Positions 41,625-50,915 of a stretch of 64,000 nucleotides of DNA are shown piece by piece. This DNA comes from Acidovorax sp. NCPPB 3576 (lineage in GTDB: Bacteria > Pseudomonadota > Gammaproteobacteria > Burkholderiales > Burkholderiaceae_C): contig NZ_CP097267.1 of assembly GCF_028473605.1 (NCBI RefSeq), positions 5,138,501 through 5,202,500 of the forward strand, given 5' to 3'. Position numbers and translations under genes: made by a program. Under the pieces are notes generated by a model. It was not told where the DNA came from, made no database searches, and saw nothing but the letters and a program-made list of their open reading frames with translations. Within the stretch, counting starts at the first letter, position 1; the number at the start of each line of letters is the position of its first letter.

Positions 41625-42911
41625 GTGCCTTCCCCCTACTTTCCCCGCTGGCGGGTGACCACCGCCGCCCAGGGTGCCGTCGTCGCCCCCGACGAACGCC
41701 TGCCCTGGGGCCAGACCGCCGTGATGGGCGTGCAGCACGTGATCGCGATGTTCGGCGCCACGGTGCTGGCGCCCATCCTGATGGGGTTCGACCCCAACGT
41801 GGCCATCCTGATGAGCGGGCTGGGCACGCTGATCTTCTTCGTCATCACCGGCGGGCGCGTGCCGAGCTACCTGGGCTCGAGCTTCGCCTTCATCGGCGTG
41901 GTGGTGGCCGCATCGGGCTACGCCGGCCAGGGCCCCAATGCCAACATGGCCGTGGCGCTGGGCGGCATCGTGGCGTGCGGGCTGGTCTATACCCTCATCG
42001 GCGCGCTGGTGCAGGCCATCGGCACCGGCTGGATCGAGCGCTTCATGCCCCCCGTGGTGACGGGCGCGGTGGTGGCGGTGATCGGCCTGAACCTGGCCGG
42101 CATTCCCATCAAGAACATGGCGGCCAACAACTTCGAGAGCTGGATGCAGGCCGTCACCTTCGTGTGCGTGGGCCTGGTCGCCGTGCTGACGCGGGGCATG
42201 GCGCAGCGCCTGCTGATCCTGCTGGGGCTGATCGCCGCCAGCGGGATCTATGCCGTGTTCACCAACCTGCTGGGCTGGGGCAAGCCGATCGACCTGTCGG
42301 CCCTGGCCGCCGCGCCCTGGCTGGGCCTGCCGCACTTCACGGCGCCGGTGTTCAGCGGCCCGGCCATGCTGCTGATCGCGCCCGTGGCAGTCATCCTGGT
42401 GGCCGAGAACCTGGGCCACATCAAGGCTGTGACGGCCATGACGGGCCAGAACCTGGACCGCTACATGGGCCGCGCGTTCATCGGCGACGGCATCGCCACC
42501 ATGGTGAGCGGCAGTGCAGGCGGGACCGGCGTGACCACCTATGCCGAGAACATCGGCGTGATGGCGGCCACCAAGATCTATTCCACCGCCGTGTTCCTGG
42601 TGGCGGGGCTGATCGCGCTGCTGCTGGGCTTCAGCCCGAAATTCGGCGCGCTGATCCAGGCGATTCCGCTGCCCGTGATGGGCGGCGTGTCCATCGTCGT
42701 CTTCGGCCTCATCGCGGTGGCCGGCGCCAAGATCTGGGTGGACAACCGGGTGGACTTCTCGGACAACAAGAACCTCATCGTGGCGGCCATCACGCTCATC
42801 ATCGGCACGGGCGACTTCACGCTGAAATTCGGCGACTTCGCACTGGGCGGCATCGGCACCGCCACCTTCGGCGCCATCGGGCTCTACGCGCTGCTGAACC
42901 GCCGGCGCTGA
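41625..42911 (+). CDS. Uracil/xanthine permease (NCS2 family)
   Basis: A 428-residue membrane protein with a GTG start and AGGAG 8 bases upstream. The NCS2 features are GVQHVIAMFGATVLAPILMGFD, SSFAFIG, the substrate-site region ILVAENLGHIKAVTAMTGQN and SGSAGGTGVTTYAENIGVMA. It is a proton-coupled nucleobase importer of the UraA/RutG type; no pyrimidine degradation genes are adjacent. Confidence 0.93.
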   Translation: MPSPYFPRWRVTTAAQGAVVAPDERLPWGQTAVMGVQHVIAMFGATVLAPILMGFDPNVAILMSGLGTLIFFVITGGRVPSYLGSSFAFIGVVVAASGYAGQGPNANMAVALGGIVACGLVYTLIGALVQAIGTGWIERFMPPVVTGAVVAVIGLNLAGIPIKNMAANNFESWMQAVTFVCVGLVAVLTRGMAQRLLILLGLIAASGIYAVFTNLLGWGKPIDLSALAAAPWLGLPHFTAPVFSGPAMLLIAPVAVILVAENLGHIKAVTAMTGQNLDRYMGRAFIGDGIATMVSGSAGGTGVTTYAENIGVMAATKIYSTAVFLVAGLIALLLGFSPKFGALIQAIPLPVMGGVSIVVFGLIAVAGAKIWVDNRVDFSDNKNLIVAAITLIIGTGDFTLKFGDFALGGIGTATFGAIGLYALLNRRR

Positions 42912-42964
42912 CCCCTCCCCGAAGGGCGCCGAGGCGGCGCACCGGACAACGAACGGGTGCGGCC

Positions 42965-43693
42965 TCAGCGCCGCACCAGCGTCCAGACCAGTTCCAGCCC
43001 CGCGGCCAGCAGATCGAAGCCGTCGCCCGCGCCGGTCAGCCGCTCTCGCTCCATCTCGCGCCGCTCGCGCGAATGCACGCGCTCCAGGGCCACCAGCGCA
43101 TCGGCCACGTCGGAAGGCCCGGGCGCGGCGGAAGCCGGTACGGCCCGCGCCGCACTGGCGTGGCGGTTCAGTGCCCGGTCCACCGCCTGCGGGTCCAGCA
43201 GCGACAGGGCCGAACGGCAATAGGGGCAGGCGTGGTCGTTGCGAATGTCCACCGTGCCGCCGCAACTGGTGCACTGGATGGTGCCCACGCGCTCGGCCAG
43301 CGCATCGATCTCCGCCATCGACAGGTGCCGCACGAACCCCTTTTCCACCATGAGCGAGCCGAAGGTGCTGAACCGGCCGTGCCCCGCGGGGCAGCGGAAG
43401 GTCTTGTAGCGCCCGCCCTTGGCCACATCGAAGCCGGGCTCCAGCGCACGCGGGCAGTGCGGGCATTGCAGCCGCGGCGCCACCGGATGGCGCGCGTCCC
43501 CGCGGTGTTGGTGCAGCAGCTCGAACAGCGCCACCACCCCGGCCGGTGCCAGGCGCGTGTTCTCCCGCGGGTCGAACCACAGGCCCTGGCAGGCAAAGCA
43601 CAGGTCCAGCTCGATGGTCTCGCTGCCGTGCGAGCGGAAGCGATGGGACTCAGCCGGTTGCCGGCAGGAGGGGCAAAGGGACATCATGGGCAT
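42965..43693 (-). CDS. Zinc-ribbon (zf-TFIIB-like) protein
   Basis: About 242 residues from the ATG at 43693; two further ATG codons follow at once. Four Cys pairs are visible: LCPSCRQP, LCFACQGLWFDP, LQCPHCPRAL, IQCTSCGG with ACPYCRSAL, arranged as tandem zinc ribbons with the WFDPRE feature of zf-TFIIB domains. The C-terminus is helical with a short hydrophobic stretch. The function is unknown. It converges on the permease. Confidence 0.82.
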   Translation of the reverse strand: MPMMSLCPSCRQPAESHRFRSHGSETIELDLCFACQGLWFDPRENTRLAPAGVVALFELLHQHRGDARHPVAPRLQCPHCPRALEPGFDVAKGGRYKTFRCPAGHGRFSTFGSLMVEKGFVRHLSMAEIDALAERVGTIQCTSCGGTVDIRNDHACPYCRSALSLLDPQAVDRALNRHASAARAVPASAAPGPSDVADALVALERVHSRERREMERERLTGAGDGFDLLAAGLELVWTLVRR

Positions 43694-43739
43694 GGTGGCG
43701 TGGATCGTACTGCCGGGCACGCGCCTTGAAGGCGACGGT

Positions 43740-43878
43740 GATGCCAGCCAAGGAACCGCTCAAAACATGCAAGTTCTGCCTGCGCTTGCGTGCTGCCATG
43801 AGGTGGGTTCAGCACCATGCCCCCCCGCGCCCGGGACATGGCCGCGAAGGTGTTTGCCGTGTCGGTGTCGTACGACAA
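43740..43878 (-). pseudogene. Displaced RHS fragment
   Basis: A minus-strand frame reads DTDTANTFAAMSRARGGMV and later PPHGSTQAQA, matching TTDAANTFAAMPRAQREMV and EPTHGAQALARAQ of the large RHS protein. The DNA 'catggccgcgaaggtgtt' is shared exactly with 46662-46679. It is a remnant left about 2 kb downstream of the rhs gene, beyond the small AT-rich genes. Confidence 0.6.
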
Positions 43879-43920
43879 GACGCGGCAACGACGTCAGAAG
43901 GTTCTGTTAGCCGCTCTAAA

Positions 43921-44355
43921 TTAGTCCTGGAACTGATTTATGAAAAACAAAATTGCATCTTGACTTGTAGATGTAATCATCAGTGAATATTTTTCCAAAA
44001 AGCAGACGTGAAGTGCATTTATTTTATCTTCACCGCTTGCACTTTGAGGATTTTTAAAACTGGAACAGAAAAATCCCCTAACATCTTTCCCATTTTTCAT
44101 ATTTACCACAACATTCTCTGAATCTTTTTTATCACTGAATTTTCTTAGAATGATTGTATATATTTCTCCGTTATAGTCTTGGCAATTTACTGAAACGCGA
44201 TCTTTTCTATCATCATCGCTATAAGCCGATTTAACACATCGGCCACTCGGTATCATAGATTCAATTCTCGAATGGCTTTTGAGATAAAAAAATAGAAGAA
44301 ATGCCACCATCAGAGAAGCCAGCAATCCCATAAACAATATATATTTTATCTTCAT
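43921..44355 (-). CDS. Hypothetical membrane-anchored protein (orphan immunity candidate)
   Basis: A 144-residue AT-rich gene from the ATG at 44355; a GTG at 44475 that overlaps the stop of the preceding small frame would add 40 residues. The N-terminal segment YILFMGLLASLMVAFLLFFYL is a single membrane anchor, and the remainder is periplasmic with four cysteines (RCV, NCQ, FCSS, VCF). I do not recognise a family. Position in an rhs toxin locus and strong AT bias suggest an orphan immunity gene. Confidence 0.55.
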   Translation of the reverse strand: MKIKYILFMGLLASLMVAFLLFFYLKSHSRIESMIPSGRCVKSAYSDDDRKDRVSVNCQDYNGEIYTIILRKFSDKKDSENVVVNMKNGKDVRGFFCSSFKNPQSASGEDKINALHVCFLEKYSLMITSTSQDAILFFINQFQD

Positions 44356-44471
44356 AACTACAGACCTGGAATGTGCTCTAGACCTCCGGCAGAAGCCCCA
44401 GGAGTTTCCATCATTATTTTTTAATTTCACCAGTTTTTGACAGCTAATGTGCAGCGTGGTGTTCTTGATAC

Positions 44472-44621
44472 TCACCGGCCCTCATCGTTTACCTTATTGC
44501 CATCAATCAGCATGGAGAAAAAATAAACAAGGCTCACATCGCCACCAAAAATGGTGATTTTTTTATTTTTCAGATAAATAAAATTATATTGATTGCCATT
44601 TTTTCTAGAGATATATTTCAC
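44472..44621 (-). CDS. Small AT-rich frame (49 codons), possible remnant
   Basis: A GTG-initiated frame (VKYISRKNGNQYNFIYLKNK at its start) begins directly after the TAA of the upstream gene and ends with a TGA overlapping the GTG of the next frame. It has no recognised family. Either it is a small coupled gene or the broken 3' part of a toxin or immunity gene. Low confidence. Confidence 0.3.
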   Translation of the reverse strand: MKYISRKNGNQYNFIYLKNKKITIFGGDVSLVYFFSMLIDGNKVNDEGR

Positions 44622-44912
44622 TTAATATCCATAAGGTGTATTCTCCACGGCCCTATCCAAAACACCCTCTTTATCGTTTGGCGCGTTAACTATTTTTTCA
44701 AAATTTGAACTTTCATCTATGCCAAGCGCCACATCTTCTCCCGTCGAGAGCAAACATCTAAAACGATATCGTTTTTCTTCGGACGGCATACAACCTATAG
44801 GCAAAGCGTAATTCTGATTATTAATCGCTATAATTTTATTTTTAACATCGGACTTGGCAAGCGCCGCAATGGCGCACGTCGTTAAAAATATTGAGATAAT
44901 TAATTTCTTCAT
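44622..44912 (-). CDS. Small periplasmic hypothetical protein
   Basis: A 96-residue protein with a clear Sec signal peptide (KKLIISIFLTTCAIAALAKS) and a mature part with two cysteines (GCMPSE, FRCLL). It is strongly AT-rich. Its position in the rhs locus suggests an immunity-type protein; no family recognised. Confidence 0.55.
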   Translation of the reverse strand: MKKLIISIFLTTCAIAALAKSDVKNKIIAINNQNYALPIGCMPSEEKRYRFRCLLSTGEDVALGIDESSNFEKIVNAPNDKEGVLDRAVENTPYGY

Positions 44913-44917
44913 GGCTT

Positions 44918-45128
44918 AGAGCGTATTATGAACTTTGTTCAGTGAGAGCAAAGCCGCGAGTAGAGTTTGCGGATGTCCCGCAAGCCCTATCCAACGGACG
45001 TCAGCGATGAAGAATGGAGCTTCCCTACACCCTATCTGACCCTGATGGACCAACACGCTTCCCAGCGAGAGCACGATCTACGGGAAGTCTTCAGTGCTGG
45101 CTGGGGCAGGAAGTTCATAGCACGCTCT
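44918..45128. mobile_element. MITE-like deletion derivative of an IS5-type element
   Basis: A 211-bp unit bounded by inverted repeats AGAGCGTATTATGAACTT (44918-44935) and, at the right end, the reverse complement of AGAGCGTGCTATGAACTT (45111-45128), 16 of 18 identical. Its interior is the 5' start of a transposase. No clear target duplication was found. Confidence 0.7.
44973..45107 (+). pseudogene. Transposase N-terminal fragment (IS5/DUF4096 type)
   Basis: The frame MSRKPYPTDVSDEEWSF, then PYLTLMDQHASQREHDLREVFSAGW, matches the start of IS5-family transposases (usual pattern 'YPTDLSDEEW...APYL'). It then breaks into non-homologous sequence at the right inverted repeat, so only about 45 residues remain. 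Confidence 0.7.
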
Positions 45129-45133
45129 AATAA

Positions 45134-45721
45134 CTATTTCATCTTTATCAACTCAATTTTTGGCGTGCAAGTGTAAGAATACTGCAAATCGGGAAATATG
45201 GCTGTTAATTTCATATGCGTCGGATTACCAGATTTACCCTCATCTGCTGTCAATTTGTCCGCCGTCATCACCATTACGGCATTATCATCGACAATTTTTG
45301 CCCGAATTATACTTAAATGATTTAATTCATCCTTCTTTTGCTCATTCAGATAATGCGGCGATTTTTTTGTAAAAAAAGCATTCTTTTTGGCAGCATTTAT
45401 TAAATCGCCTAGACTACCTTGTTGAGGCGAAGTATTTTTCAAATCAGCCGATCCAATTAATAATGAAAAAGCGAAGCCATCACCTTCAAACCTCCCATTT
45501 TTATACTTTCCAGTTTCTGCGATCCACGCGTATTCGGGACGTTCGACAGTCCTCTCAACAACGTTCCATTGCCATATTTTTTTTGGATTTAATATCGGAA
45601 ATCTTGCAAAAATATAATCCTCAGAAAACATGGCAGAACAATCAATATCATTACGAAATTTCTCAGCCTTGACATTAAAAGAAGTCAAGAAAACAATTGC
45701 AAAACAAATTAATTTAATCAT
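45134..45721 (-). CDS. Candidate periplasmic immunity protein for the RHS toxin
   Basis: A 195-residue protein with a signal peptide (MIKLICFAIVFLTSFNVKA). The mature part begins EKFRNDIDCSAMF and has a second cysteine near the C-terminus (YTCTPK). Its ATG overlaps the TGA of the rhs gene (ATGA), the standard position of an immunity gene. Export implies that the RHS tip acts in the periplasm or on the cell envelope. The composition is AT-rich like the tip. The family is not recognised. Confidence 0.65.
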   Translation of the reverse strand: MIKLICFAIVFLTSFNVKAEKFRNDIDCSAMFSEDYIFARFPILNPKKIWQWNVVERTVERPEYAWIAETGKYKNGRFEGDGFAFSLLIGSADLKNTSPQQGSLGDLINAAKKNAFFTKKSPHYLNEQKKDELNHLSIIRAKIVDDNAVMVMTADKLTADEGKSGNPTHMKLTAIFPDLQYSYTCTPKIELIKMK

Positions 45722-48700
45722 TTCCGAGATCCTCTTCGTTGCCTCATTTTATTCGCCAATTCCATAATATCATCAGTATCAGCAGTAGGCGCCGCGCCTC
45801 TTTCCTGCAAATCTTTAAAATACATAGGTGAGTCACACCCATATCCCTTTGGGATTTCAGAACTTTTCCACATCGATTCTTCTGGAATATAATCTGAAGG
45901 CGTTTTAACATCCTTGCCAGGCTCTTTATCCCCAGGCTGACAAGTTAACTTATTTTTGCTCCATTTTTTACAATATTGCGTGTAGTCATAAGGGCTCGCT
46001 TGTTTCCAAACTTTTTCGTTCGGGTTAACCACGTCATAAACCTTGTCTAATGGATGGCTGGGCGCCTCAAGCATCCCCGCAGTCTGCGCATCAATTGATG
46101 CTTGTCTATTCACCTCACCCCGTTTAACAGCGCGTTGGTGGGCATTGCCTGTCAAACCCAGTGGATCAATATAAGTAGTTGGCCTGTCAACATAACGGTA
46201 GAGGTTGCTTCCACCTGCCAATCCAATCGGATCTTGCGTAATGTATTGCCCCAGGTGGGGGTCGTAATACCGGAAGCGGTTGTAATGCAGCCCCGTCTCA
46301 GCATCCAGCTGCTGGCCCTGGAACCGGATGTTCTGCTCGATCCGGTGCGGGTTGTATTCCTCCTGCACGTCTCCCCAGGCACCGTAGCTGGCCGCCCACG
46401 TCACTTGCCCCGCCTTGTCTCCATTGCCATCCACCAGCCCGATCGGCGTGCCCAGGTGATCGCACAGGTAGTGCCGGATCGTGATCGGGTTGTCCTTTGC
46501 CTGCGCTTTTGTCTCGGCCTGCAACTGCTGGACGCTGCCGGCCATGATCTGCGCCAGTTCCCGGGGCATGTGGCTTTGCGCCCGGGCCAGTGCCTGCGCG
46601 CCGTGGGTGGGCTCCAGCACGGCTTGCAGCGCTGCCTGCACCATCTCCCGTTGCGCACGCGGCATGGCCGCGAAGGTGTTGGCTGCATCCGTGGTGTCTT
46701 CGCCGGGCTCCGCGCCCAGGCCCATCAGCGTCTGCATCGCATCCTTGGCCCCTTGCCTGCGCTGCAGCTGCAGCAGCGGCACGAAGCTGGCCGGCTCATA
46801 GACGGTGTGCCGGATGCCTTTTTCATCCTGCGTGTGCACCAGCCGGTCGGCGTCCCAGCCGTAGTGGGTGGTGTCCTCCCGCCCTTCGCGCACCACGGTC
46901 TTGGCCAGGCGCCGCCCGAAGGCGTCGTAGCGGTAGCGCGCCACGGGCGCATCGCCTGTCTCGCCCGGCGCCTGCTCGGAGACCGCCGCCAGTTGGTGCA
47001 GCGCGTCGTATTCCAGCCGCAGCGTGCGCCCATCGGCGTGCTGCGCCTGCACGCGGTTGCCGAAGGCGTCGTAGCGGTACTGAAGGATTGCCCCGTCCAC
47101 TGCGCTGCTCCAGCCGATGCGGTTGCCCGGCCATTGCTGCACCGGCCCGCCCGCGCGGCCTGGCGCGCTGTCCGGCGGCGCCAGCAGATCGAAGCCGGGG
47201 TCGTGCAGGTTCTGCTGCACCTGGCTCGCCCAGTCCTGGCGGTCCGCTCCCGGGGCCGCGTCCTGGCCCAAGAGGTCGGGCAGCCGGTTGCCTGCCGGAT
47301 CGAGCCGCCAGCGCCGCTGCTGCACGCCTTCGGCGACCGCATGCGCCACGCCGGTCAGGCGCTGGTGCACGTCGTAGTGGTAGCGCGTGGCATCCAACGG
47401 GGTCTGCACGCCCACCAGCTGGCCCAGCGCGTCGTAGGTGTAGCGGCGCACGGGCAGGGTCCCCAGCGGGCCCGATGCCTGCGCCGCTCCTGTTGCCGTT
47501 GTCCGGGGCAGCCCTTGCCAGTCTTGCTGCAGCAGCCGCCCCATGGGGTCCAGGCGCCGGGTCTGGGTGACTGCGGCATGGACCCTTTCCGCGCCGCTGT
47601 CCAGTTGCAAGGTGCGTGCGACCTCGCGGTGCAGGGCATCGCGCTCGATGGCCAGCACCGGGGTCTTGTCCAGCAGCAGCCCGTGCACGTGGCCCGAGCC
47701 GTAGGCCAGCCAGTCCAGCTCGCCCAGGCCCTGCAGCTGGCTGCCCAGCCGCTGCCCGAGCGCGCCCAGGCGGTGCGCGATGCGGTGTTCGAATTCGGGC
47801 TCCGCCTCGCCCCCCAGGTGGGGCGTGGCAGGCGCCTGCCGGTACAGGGTCTGCGCCTCGCCCGTGGCCCGGCCGAAGGGGTCGCGCTCCAGGGCCACGC
47901 GGGTGTCGGCGATGAGGCGCTGGGCCTGCAGGCGCTGCGCGGCTTCGGCCAGGGCCGGATCGGGCTCTGCGGTGGAGCTTGCGCCCAGGGCCAGCAGGGC
48001 TTGCAGCAGCGGGGCGGGCAGGTCCAGCCATTGATCGCCCAGGGTCTGGAGGTGGGTCTGGGGGTGGGGTTGGCCCTGCGCGGCCGCCCAGGGCAGGTGC
48101 GCGGTCCAGGTGCGGGCCGTGGCGAGGGCGCCGCGGTCGTCGTAGGCGTAGGCCTGGATCTGCAGGCTCTCGCCGCGGTCATGGGCGCTGGTGTCGTTGC
48201 CCTGTGCGCTGTGCACGCCCGGCGAGCGCACGAGGACGCGGGCCACGATGCGCCCGCCCGCATCATGGTGGTTGCGGCTCCTCACGGTGGCGCCCAGCCC
48301 TTGGGCGGCGGCGCCTTGCACGCCCGGGTGTTGGCCCTGCCCGTGTCCGTCGCTCTTGTGCACGAGCTGTCCGGCGGCGTCGTAGCCATAGACTTGCACG
48401 CGCCCGTCAAAGCCCACCTCTTGCACCAGCCGGTCCTGCACGTCGTGCACGAAGCGGGTGACGGCCTGGTTCTCGTTGATGAGCTCCACCAGGCGGCCCG
48501 CCACGTCGTAGCGCAGCGCGTATCCCCGGCCGGCCTGGGTTTGCGCGATGACGCGGCCCCACAGGTCGTGGCCGTAGGTGACCGAGGTCGTGACGGTGGT
48601 GGTCGTGGCGCCATCCCCCACAGGCTGCGCGCCATGCGTGGCCGCCTGCAGCTCGCCGTTCGGTCCCCAGCGGTATTGCACTTGCGTGCCGTCGGGCGCC

Positions 48701-50565
48701 ATGACGCGGGTGGGCCGGCCCGCGCCGTCGTACTGGTAGCGCGTGCGCTGGTTCAGGGCGTCGATGCTCTCGCGCACTTCGCCAAAGGCGCCGTAGTGCC
48801 AGGCATGCACCCGGCCCGAGCAGTCGGTGTGGCGCGTGAGCTGCCCGCAGCCGTTGTAGGCCAGTTCCTTGCGCCCGCCCTGCGCGTCGATGACGGCCAC
48901 GGGCTGGTCGCACCAGGGCCGGGTGGCGGGGTCGATGGCGCCCTCGGCGGTCAGGGGGGCGTATTCGAAGCGGGTGGCGAGGGCCGGGGTATCCAGGCCC
49001 TGGGGATCGCCCACGGTCACCTGCAGCAGCCGGCCCCAGGCGTCGTAGTCCATGTGGGTTGGCAGCGCCCCCAGGCCCACGCTCTGCAGCAGCAGGCCGT
49101 CCTGCGCCGAGCCCGCTTCGCCCCAGCGCTGGCGGGTGCTGCGCCCGTCGGGGTTCTGCGTGCCCAGCAGCCGCCCGGCGCCGTCGTAGCGCCACCAGGT
49201 GGTGCGCCCCAACGGGTCGGTGTGGGCGATGCGCCGGCCCGCGCTGTCGTAGCGGTCGCGCTGCTCGGCGCCATCGGGCAGCACGAGCCGCACCAGGCGC
49301 TTGTCTCCGCCCTCGCCTTCGAAGTGGTAGCGGGTGAGCCGGTTCAGGCTGTCGCGCACGCGCACTTCGCTCACTGGCACGGGCTGCGGCACGGGTGGCT
49401 GGGTGCCGGGGGCCGGGGTGGCGGGGGGATCGCGGTATTCGAAGACGTACGACAGTCCCTGCTCGTTGTGCTGCTCCACCACGCGGGCGCCGGGCCGGGG
49501 CATGGCGGCGCCCTGGTCTTCGTAGAGGTAGGTGTGCAAGGGTCCGCTGCGCACCCGGTGGCGCACCATGCGGTGCAGCCGGTCGTAGCCGAACTCGCGC
49601 GTGCGCTGGCCGTCCCGCCCCAGCACTTCGACCAGGTCGCCCGCGCTGTCGTAGCGGTAGCGCACCAGCGGCACCCGGTAGCCCGGGCCGGTGCAGGCCG
49701 CATCCAGCGGGTTGTGCACGCAGTCCACGCCGGTCAGCCGCTCGCCGCTGTCCGGGCCGAGCAGCGGGTGGGCGGTGGCGGTGGTTGGGGCCGCGGCGGC
49801 AGCCCCCTCCCGCTCGCGGTTGTAGTGCAGCGCATAGCGCCGCCCGCTGCCGTCGGTGATGGCGATGAGCCGCCCGTGCTCGTCGTATCCGTAGTGCTGG
49901 CTGCGCCCGAAGCGGTCCAGCACCTGGCCCACGCGGTGGCGCCCGTCCTCCCCCGGCCACAGCAGCCACACGGCGCCGCCGTTGCCCGAGGCGGCGATCA
50001 CGCACCGGGGATCGCCCATCACTTCAGAGGGAACGTGGGCCCAGCGCGGCTGCCAGGCCCAGGGCTGCAGCTCGGCAGGGGTGCGCGCGAGAGGGGCGGC
50101 TGCAAGCGATGTGCCGCCACCGCCGCGCAGGAGCCACAGGTCTTCGCTGGCGCTGTACAGCGCTTGGCCGGGTGCCAACGGCTCGCCGAAGGTGATGGCC
50201 CGCCCCCCGGTGTCCAGCAGCACGGTGCGCCCTGCCTCCAGCCGCACGGCGATCTCCATGGGCAGCTTCCAGCCGTAGCCCAGCAGCCCGCAGGTCGCCC
50301 CGTGCTCTTCGTTCACGTAGCTGCTGTACTGGCGCTGCCACACGAGCGGCATCGGCCCGGGCAAACTGAAGTCCCGCTCGTCCCCGCCCATCAGCACCTT
50401 CGCCCCCAGCGCCGGGTTGACGGGGCTGCCCACCGCCATGCCGCCCGGGCACACGGAGCACGCCACACCCCCCGCCGAGCCGATGAGCACGGTCGCCGAG
50501 CCCTGAACGATCGGCCCTCCCTTTTGGGTCATGTCGCCTTGCCGCGCCGCTGGTTTGCCACTCAT
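45718..50565 (-). CDS. PAAR-RHS polymorphic toxin (type VI secretion effector)
   Basis: About 1615 residues from the ATG at 50565 (MSGKPAARQGDMTQKGGPIV); an ATG-like start at 50607 adds 14. Order: PAAR spike domain (~1-85, ATVLIGSAGGVACSVCPGG, GSPVNPALGAKVLMGG), DUF6531 (~88-160, ERDFSLPGPMPLVWQRQYSS), a long array of RHS/YD repeats (YRYDSAGDL, WRYDGAGRL, YRYDAFGRR), the RHS core end (RFRYYDPHLGQYITQDPIGL) and the cleavage-type motif DPLGL near 46155. After it comes an AT-rich variable tip of about 145 residues (KVYDVVNPNEKVWKQASPYD) with no recognised fold. Such proteins encapsulate the toxin in the RHS cage and are delivered by T6SS; the secretion genes are not in the window. Confidence 0.92.
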   Translation of the reverse strand: MSGKPAARQGDMTQKGGPIVQGSATVLIGSAGGVACSVCPGGMAVGSPVNPALGAKVLMGGDERDFSLPGPMPLVWQRQYSSYVNEEHGATCGLLGYGWKLPMEIAVRLEAGRTVLLDTGGRAITFGEPLAPGQALYSASEDLWLLRGGGGTSLAAAPLARTPAELQPWAWQPRWAHVPSEVMGDPRCVIAASGNGGAVWLLWPGEDGRHRVGQVLDRFGRSQHYGYDEHGRLIAITDGSGRRYALHYNREREGAAAAAPTTATAHPLLGPDSGERLTGVDCVHNPLDAACTGPGYRVPLVRYRYDSAGDLVEVLGRDGQRTREFGYDRLHRMVRHRVRSGPLHTYLYEDQGAAMPRPGARVVEQHNEQGLSYVFEYRDPPATPAPGTQPPVPQPVPVSEVRVRDSLNRLTRYHFEGEGGDKRLVRLVLPDGAEQRDRYDSAGRRIAHTDPLGRTTWWRYDGAGRLLGTQNPDGRSTRQRWGEAGSAQDGLLLQSVGLGALPTHMDYDAWGRLLQVTVGDPQGLDTPALATRFEYAPLTAEGAIDPATRPWCDQPVAVIDAQGGRKELAYNGCGQLTRHTDCSGRVHAWHYGAFGEVRESIDALNQRTRYQYDGAGRPTRVMAPDGTQVQYRWGPNGELQAATHGAQPVGDGATTTTVTTSVTYGHDLWGRVIAQTQAGRGYALRYDVAGRLVELINENQAVTRFVHDVQDRLVQEVGFDGRVQVYGYDAAGQLVHKSDGHGQGQHPGVQGAAAQGLGATVRSRNHHDAGGRIVARVLVRSPGVHSAQGNDTSAHDRGESLQIQAYAYDDRGALATARTWTAHLPWAAAQGQPHPQTHLQTLGDQWLDLPAPLLQALLALGASSTAEPDPALAEAAQRLQAQRLIADTRVALERDPFGRATGEAQTLYRQAPATPHLGGEAEPEFEHRIAHRLGALGQRLGSQLQGLGELDWLAYGSGHVHGLLLDKTPVLAIERDALHREVARTLQLDSGAERVHAAVTQTRRLDPMGRLLQQDWQGLPRTTATGAAQASGPLGTLPVRRYTYDALGQLVGVQTPLDATRYHYDVHQRLTGVAHAVAEGVQQRRWRLDPAGNRLPDLLGQDAAPGADRQDWASQVQQNLHDPGFDLLAPPDSAPGRAGGPVQQWPGNRIGWSSAVDGAILQYRYDAFGNRVQAQHADGRTLRLEYDALHQLAAVSEQAPGETGDAPVARYRYDAFGRRLAKTVVREGREDTTHYGWDADRLVHTQDEKGIRHTVYEPASFVPLLQLQRRQGAKDAMQTLMGLGAEPGEDTTDAANTFAAMPRAQREMVQAALQAVLEPTHGAQALARAQSHMPRELAQIMAGSVQQLQAETKAQAKDNPITIRHYLCDHLGTPIGLVDGNGDKAGQVTWAASYGAWGDVQEEYNPHRIEQNIRFQGQQLDAETGLHYNRFRYYDPHLGQYITQDPIGLAGGSNLYRYVDRPTTYIDPLGLTGNAHQRAVKRGEVNRQASIDAQTAGMLEAPSHPLDKVYDVVNPNEKVWKQASPYDYTQYCKKWSKNKLTCQPGDKEPGKDVKTPSDYIPEESMWKSSEIPKGYGCDSPMYFKDLQERGAAPTADTDDIMELANKMRQRRGSRK

Positions 50566-50915
50566 GCTTTCGCTCTTTCTTGGGGATCGTTTGCCGGGTT
50601 CAGGCAAGGGACAGGGGAAGACCTTTGCGCCATCGCATGGGGGTTGAGGCCGTGGCCGTGGCTTTGTTTTTCGCTTTTTTTGGAAGGGCCGCTGCGCGGG
50701 GTCAATGAGCAGGCGTTCAGGCAGACCCGGGCTTGGAAACGGCGGCGATCATATCCCGTTAGACGGAAAGTTTTCGGCCCTTGCACGCACACAAAAGTGA
50801 CCAAAAGTCACAAACAATCGGTGACTGATATGAAAATGGCGCGAGGCACTTGCAGTGCCGCTCATTCCATCCGGCGGGTTACGCTATACAAGTTTTTTGC
50901 CTAGGAACTCCACTC
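50566..50915. other. Divergent gap between rhs and the CoA-transferase gene
   Basis: About 350 bp that must hold both promoters. A dyad GTGAC-CAAAA-GTCAC lies near 50799-50813, followed by another GTGAC. No gene is convincing here. Confidence 0.4.

Noticed and set aside
46102..50904. A 1600-residue open frame opposite the rhs gene on the plus strand
   Set aside because: Shadow of GC-rich rhs codons; composition is Val/His/Gln/Ala-rich without any domain, while the minus strand carries clear PAAR and RHS motifs.
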